7,293 nt of DNA from Anaerolineae bacterium. GTDB lineage: Bacteria; Chloroflexota; Anaerolineae; B4-G1. The notes beneath the pieces are model-generated. The model was not told the origin of the DNA, made no database searches, and saw only the letters and a list, made by a program, of their open reading frames with translations. Below are positions 5,469 through 7,293 of the stretch, piece after piece. Each line of letters starts with the position of its first letter. Positions within the stretch are counted from its first letter, which is position 1. Position numbers and translations under genes: made by a program. The DNA lies in the NCBI GenBank assembly GCA_030612185.1, contig JAUWOI010000215.1, positions 1-7,293 on the forward strand. The letters run 5' to 3'.

Positions 5469-7241
5469 ATGGCTCTAAGCCTCAAACGCTGGCAAGTCGT
5501 GCCGACCGCCCCACCCAGCCATATCGCCCGCTTCCCCCACCTGCACCCCATCACCGCGCAGGTGCTCTATAATCGCGGTCTCACCGATCCGGCTGATGTG
5601 GTCGCCTTCCTCAGCGGCGAGAGTGGCGAGGCCAACCCCTTTGCTCTCCAGGGAATGCACGCCGCCGTCACCCGCCTGCGACAGGCATTACGCGCCAGCG
5701 AGCCCATCACTGTGTACGGCGACTTCGACGCCGATGGGGTGACTGCCACCGCGCTCCTGGTACAGACCCTGCGAGCGCTCGGGGGCCACGTGCGCCCCTA
5801 CATCCCCCACCGCGTGGACGAGGGGTACGGTCTGCACAAAGACGCGTTGACCCAACTGGCCCGCGACGGCGTCCGTCTCGTCGTCACCGTAGATTGCGGT
5901 GTCCGCTCGCTGGACGAGATCGCCCACGCTAACCGGCTGGGCCTCGACGTCATCGTGACCGACCACCACTCCGTCGGCCTCGAACTGCCCGAGGCCGTGG
6001 CCGTGGTTGACCCCAAACGGGCCGACAGCCGCTACCCGTTCGGCGAACTGGCTGGCGTGGGCGTCGCCTACAAACTGGCCCAGGCCCTCCTACGCAGCCA
6101 CTGCCAGACCCCTGTGACCACCCAGGAGGTGCGGCTGGAGGAAGAGGATCTGTTGGACCTGGTCGCCCTGGGGACAGTGGCCGACCTGGTCCCCCTCCTG
6201 GGCGAGAACCGCACGCTGGTACACCGTGGGCTGGCGCACATCAACCACATGGAGCGACCAGGCATCGAGGCACTCTGCCGGCAGGCTGGCCTCAAGCCTG
6301 GGCAGGTGGACACCACCGCCATCGGCTACACACTGGGGCCACGGCTCAACGCTGCCGGGCGAATGGAACATGCCAAGAGCGCCTACCAACTCCTGGAGAC
6401 CAAATACTCGGCCGAGGCCGAACAACTGGCCAGCGAACTGAATCGACTTAACCGCGAGCGCCAGCAACTCACGCTGGTAACTCAGGAGCGAGCCCGCCAA
6501 CTCGCCCTGGTCACGGCGAAAGGCGCTCCGCTCCTATTTGCGGCTGCACCCGACTTCAGGGCCGGCATCGTGGGCCTGGTCGCCAGCCGGCTGGTTGACG
6601 AGTTCTACCGCCCCGCCGTCGTCGTCGAAGTTGGTGAGAAAGTCAGCCGGGGCTCCTGCCGCTCCATCCCGGAGTTCCACATTACCGACGCACTAGACAA
6701 ATGCACTGGCCTGCTGGTCCGCCACGGAGGGCACGCCGCCGCCGCAGGCTTCACAGTCTCCAACGAAAATCTGGACAGCCTGGCCGACCGGTTGCGGGGG
6801 CTGGCCGCTGAGCGACTGGCCGACGTTGAATTGATCCCCGCCCTGACCATAGACGCAGAGGTTGAACTGGCACACATGTCGTGGGAACTGCAGCGCGAAT
6901 TGGCTCAACTGGAGCCTTGCGGCCACGCTAACCCCCACCCCCTCTTCCTCAGCCGGAACGTCCGCCTCCTGGGCCAGCGGGCCGTGGGGAAAGAAGGGCG
7001 ACACCTCAAACTCAGGCTTTCTGATGATCGTGCCACTTGGGACGGTATCGCTTTCCGGCAGGGGGAATGGGCCGGCAAATTGCCCGACCGGGTGGACATC
7101 GTCTACCACCTCGAGGTCAACGAATGGAACGGCCAGCGGCGGCTCCAACTGAACGTGCAAGACGTGCGGCCATCAGGACTGGATGACACCGTTGCCCGCC
7201 TGTGGCTCGACCAGGATGGGCCGGAATCCAAGGAGGCTTGA
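5469..7241 (+). CDS. recJ: Single-stranded-DNA-specific 5'-3' exonuclease RecJ
   Basis: This cytoplasmic Mn/Mg-dependent nuclease degrades single-stranded DNA 5' to 3' in recombinational repair, mismatch repair and processing of stalled forks. It has 590 residues (E. coli RecJ is 577). DHH-domain motifs are intact: YGDFDADG at 83-90 (metal-binding Asp 85, 87, 89), VDCG at 141-144, the DHH triad at 165-167, LAGVGVAYK at 194-202 and GTVADLVPL at 235-243. GPRLNAAGRM lies at 290-299. The DHHA1 domain shows SRGSCRS at 393-399 and GGHAAAAGF at 420-428. The OB-fold region (about 460-568) carries the LEPCGHANPHPLF segment. I chose the ATG at 5469 because GGAG (5459-5462) lies 6 nt upstream and family similarity begins at 'LKRWQVV'. 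The ATG at 5433 would add 12 residues encoded by the repeat hairpin. The gene runs closely into the next one. Confidence 0.95.
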   Translation: MALSLKRWQVVPTAPPSHIARFPHLHPITAQVLYNRGLTDPADVVAFLSGESGEANPFALQGMHAAVTRLRQALRASEPITVYGDFDADGVTATALLVQTLRALGGHVRPYIPHRVDEGYGLHKDALTQLARDGVRLVVTVDCGVRSLDEIAHANRLGLDVIVTDHHSVGLELPEAVAVVDPKRADSRYPFGELAGVGVAYKLAQALLRSHCQTPVTTQEVRLEEEDLLDLVALGTVADLVPLLGENRTLVHRGLAHINHMERPGIEALCRQAGLKPGQVDTTAIGYTLGPRLNAAGRMEHAKSAYQLLETKYSAEAEQLASELNRLNRERQQLTLVTQERARQLALVTAKGAPLLFAAAPDFRAGIVGLVASRLVDEFYRPAVVVEVGEKVSRGSCRSIPEFHITDALDKCTGLLVRHGGHAAAAGFTVSNENLDSLADRLRGLAAERLADVELIPALTIDAEVELAHMSWELQRELAQLEPCGHANPHPLFLSRNVRLLGQRAVGKEGRHLKLRLSDDRATWDGIAFRQGEWAGKLPDRVDIVYHLEVNEWNGQRRLQLNVQDVRPSGLDDTVARLWLDQDGPESKEA

Positions 7242-7242
7242 G

Positions 7243-7293
7243 GTGACCACCCCACCCGCTCCACCCAGCGAGCCTCCCATCACCTGCGCCGCC
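7243..7293 (+). CDS. Start of an unidentified gene downstream of recJ (partial)
   Basis: A GTG at 7243-7245, one base after the recJ stop, opens a frame that stays open to the window edge (17 codons: VTTPPAPPSEPPITCAA). A perfect Shine-Dalgarno AAGGAGG (7230-7236), inside the last recJ codons, sits 6 nt upstream, which supports a real start and cotranscription with recJ. The visible N-terminus is proline-rich and probably disordered. Too little is present to recognise a family. Confidence 0.65.
   Translation, partial: MTTPPAPPSEPPITCAA

Overview
The window looks like ordinary chromosome from a GC-rich bacterium. The most likely source is an uncultured member of the Chloroflexota (Anaerolineae-like). 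This rests on the style of the substrate-binding lipoprotein, of the small DUF4870 protein and of RecJ, and on GC-rich genes separated by AT-richer control regions. It is family-level recognition from memory, not a search result.

Layout. About two thirds of the window (1-4634) is a leftward operon for a branched-chain-amino-acid-type (HAAT) ABC importer. Transcription order is livK (substrate-binding lipoprotein, 3423-4634), livH (permease, 2229-3302), livM (permease with a very long N-terminal membrane extension, 491-2218) and livG (ATPase, cut by the window edge at 1-470). A livF gene would be expected beyond the left edge. LivK would capture substrate outside the membrane, LivH and LivM form the channel, and LivG with LivF power it.

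The 345-bp region 4635-4979 is a divergent control region. Two near-consensus sigma70-type promoters (TTGACA, 17 bp, TAAAAT, both with a TGn extended -10) stand back to back. Their -35 boxes lie inside an 8-bp inverted repeat. One promoter reads left into livK through a leader of about 175 nt that can fold. The other reads right into a 110-residue DUF4870 membrane protein gene (4980-5312), which ends in a clear intrinsic terminator (5340-5373).

After the terminator comes a short cluster of CAATGAACAA repeats, including an 11-bp inverted repeat (5401-5455). Next is a complete recJ gene (5469-7241) for the 5'-3' single-strand DNA exonuclease. The start of a further gene (7243 onward, GTG start with a perfect Shine-Dalgarno) follows closely and runs off the right edge.

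I saw no RNA gene, insertion sequence, CRISPR array, phage gene or defence cassette. The most interesting items are regulatory or structural: the paired identical promoters, the livK leader, the livK-livH intergenic hairpin, the oversized LivM, a palindrome inside the livM C-terminal codons, and the repeat cluster ahead of recJ.
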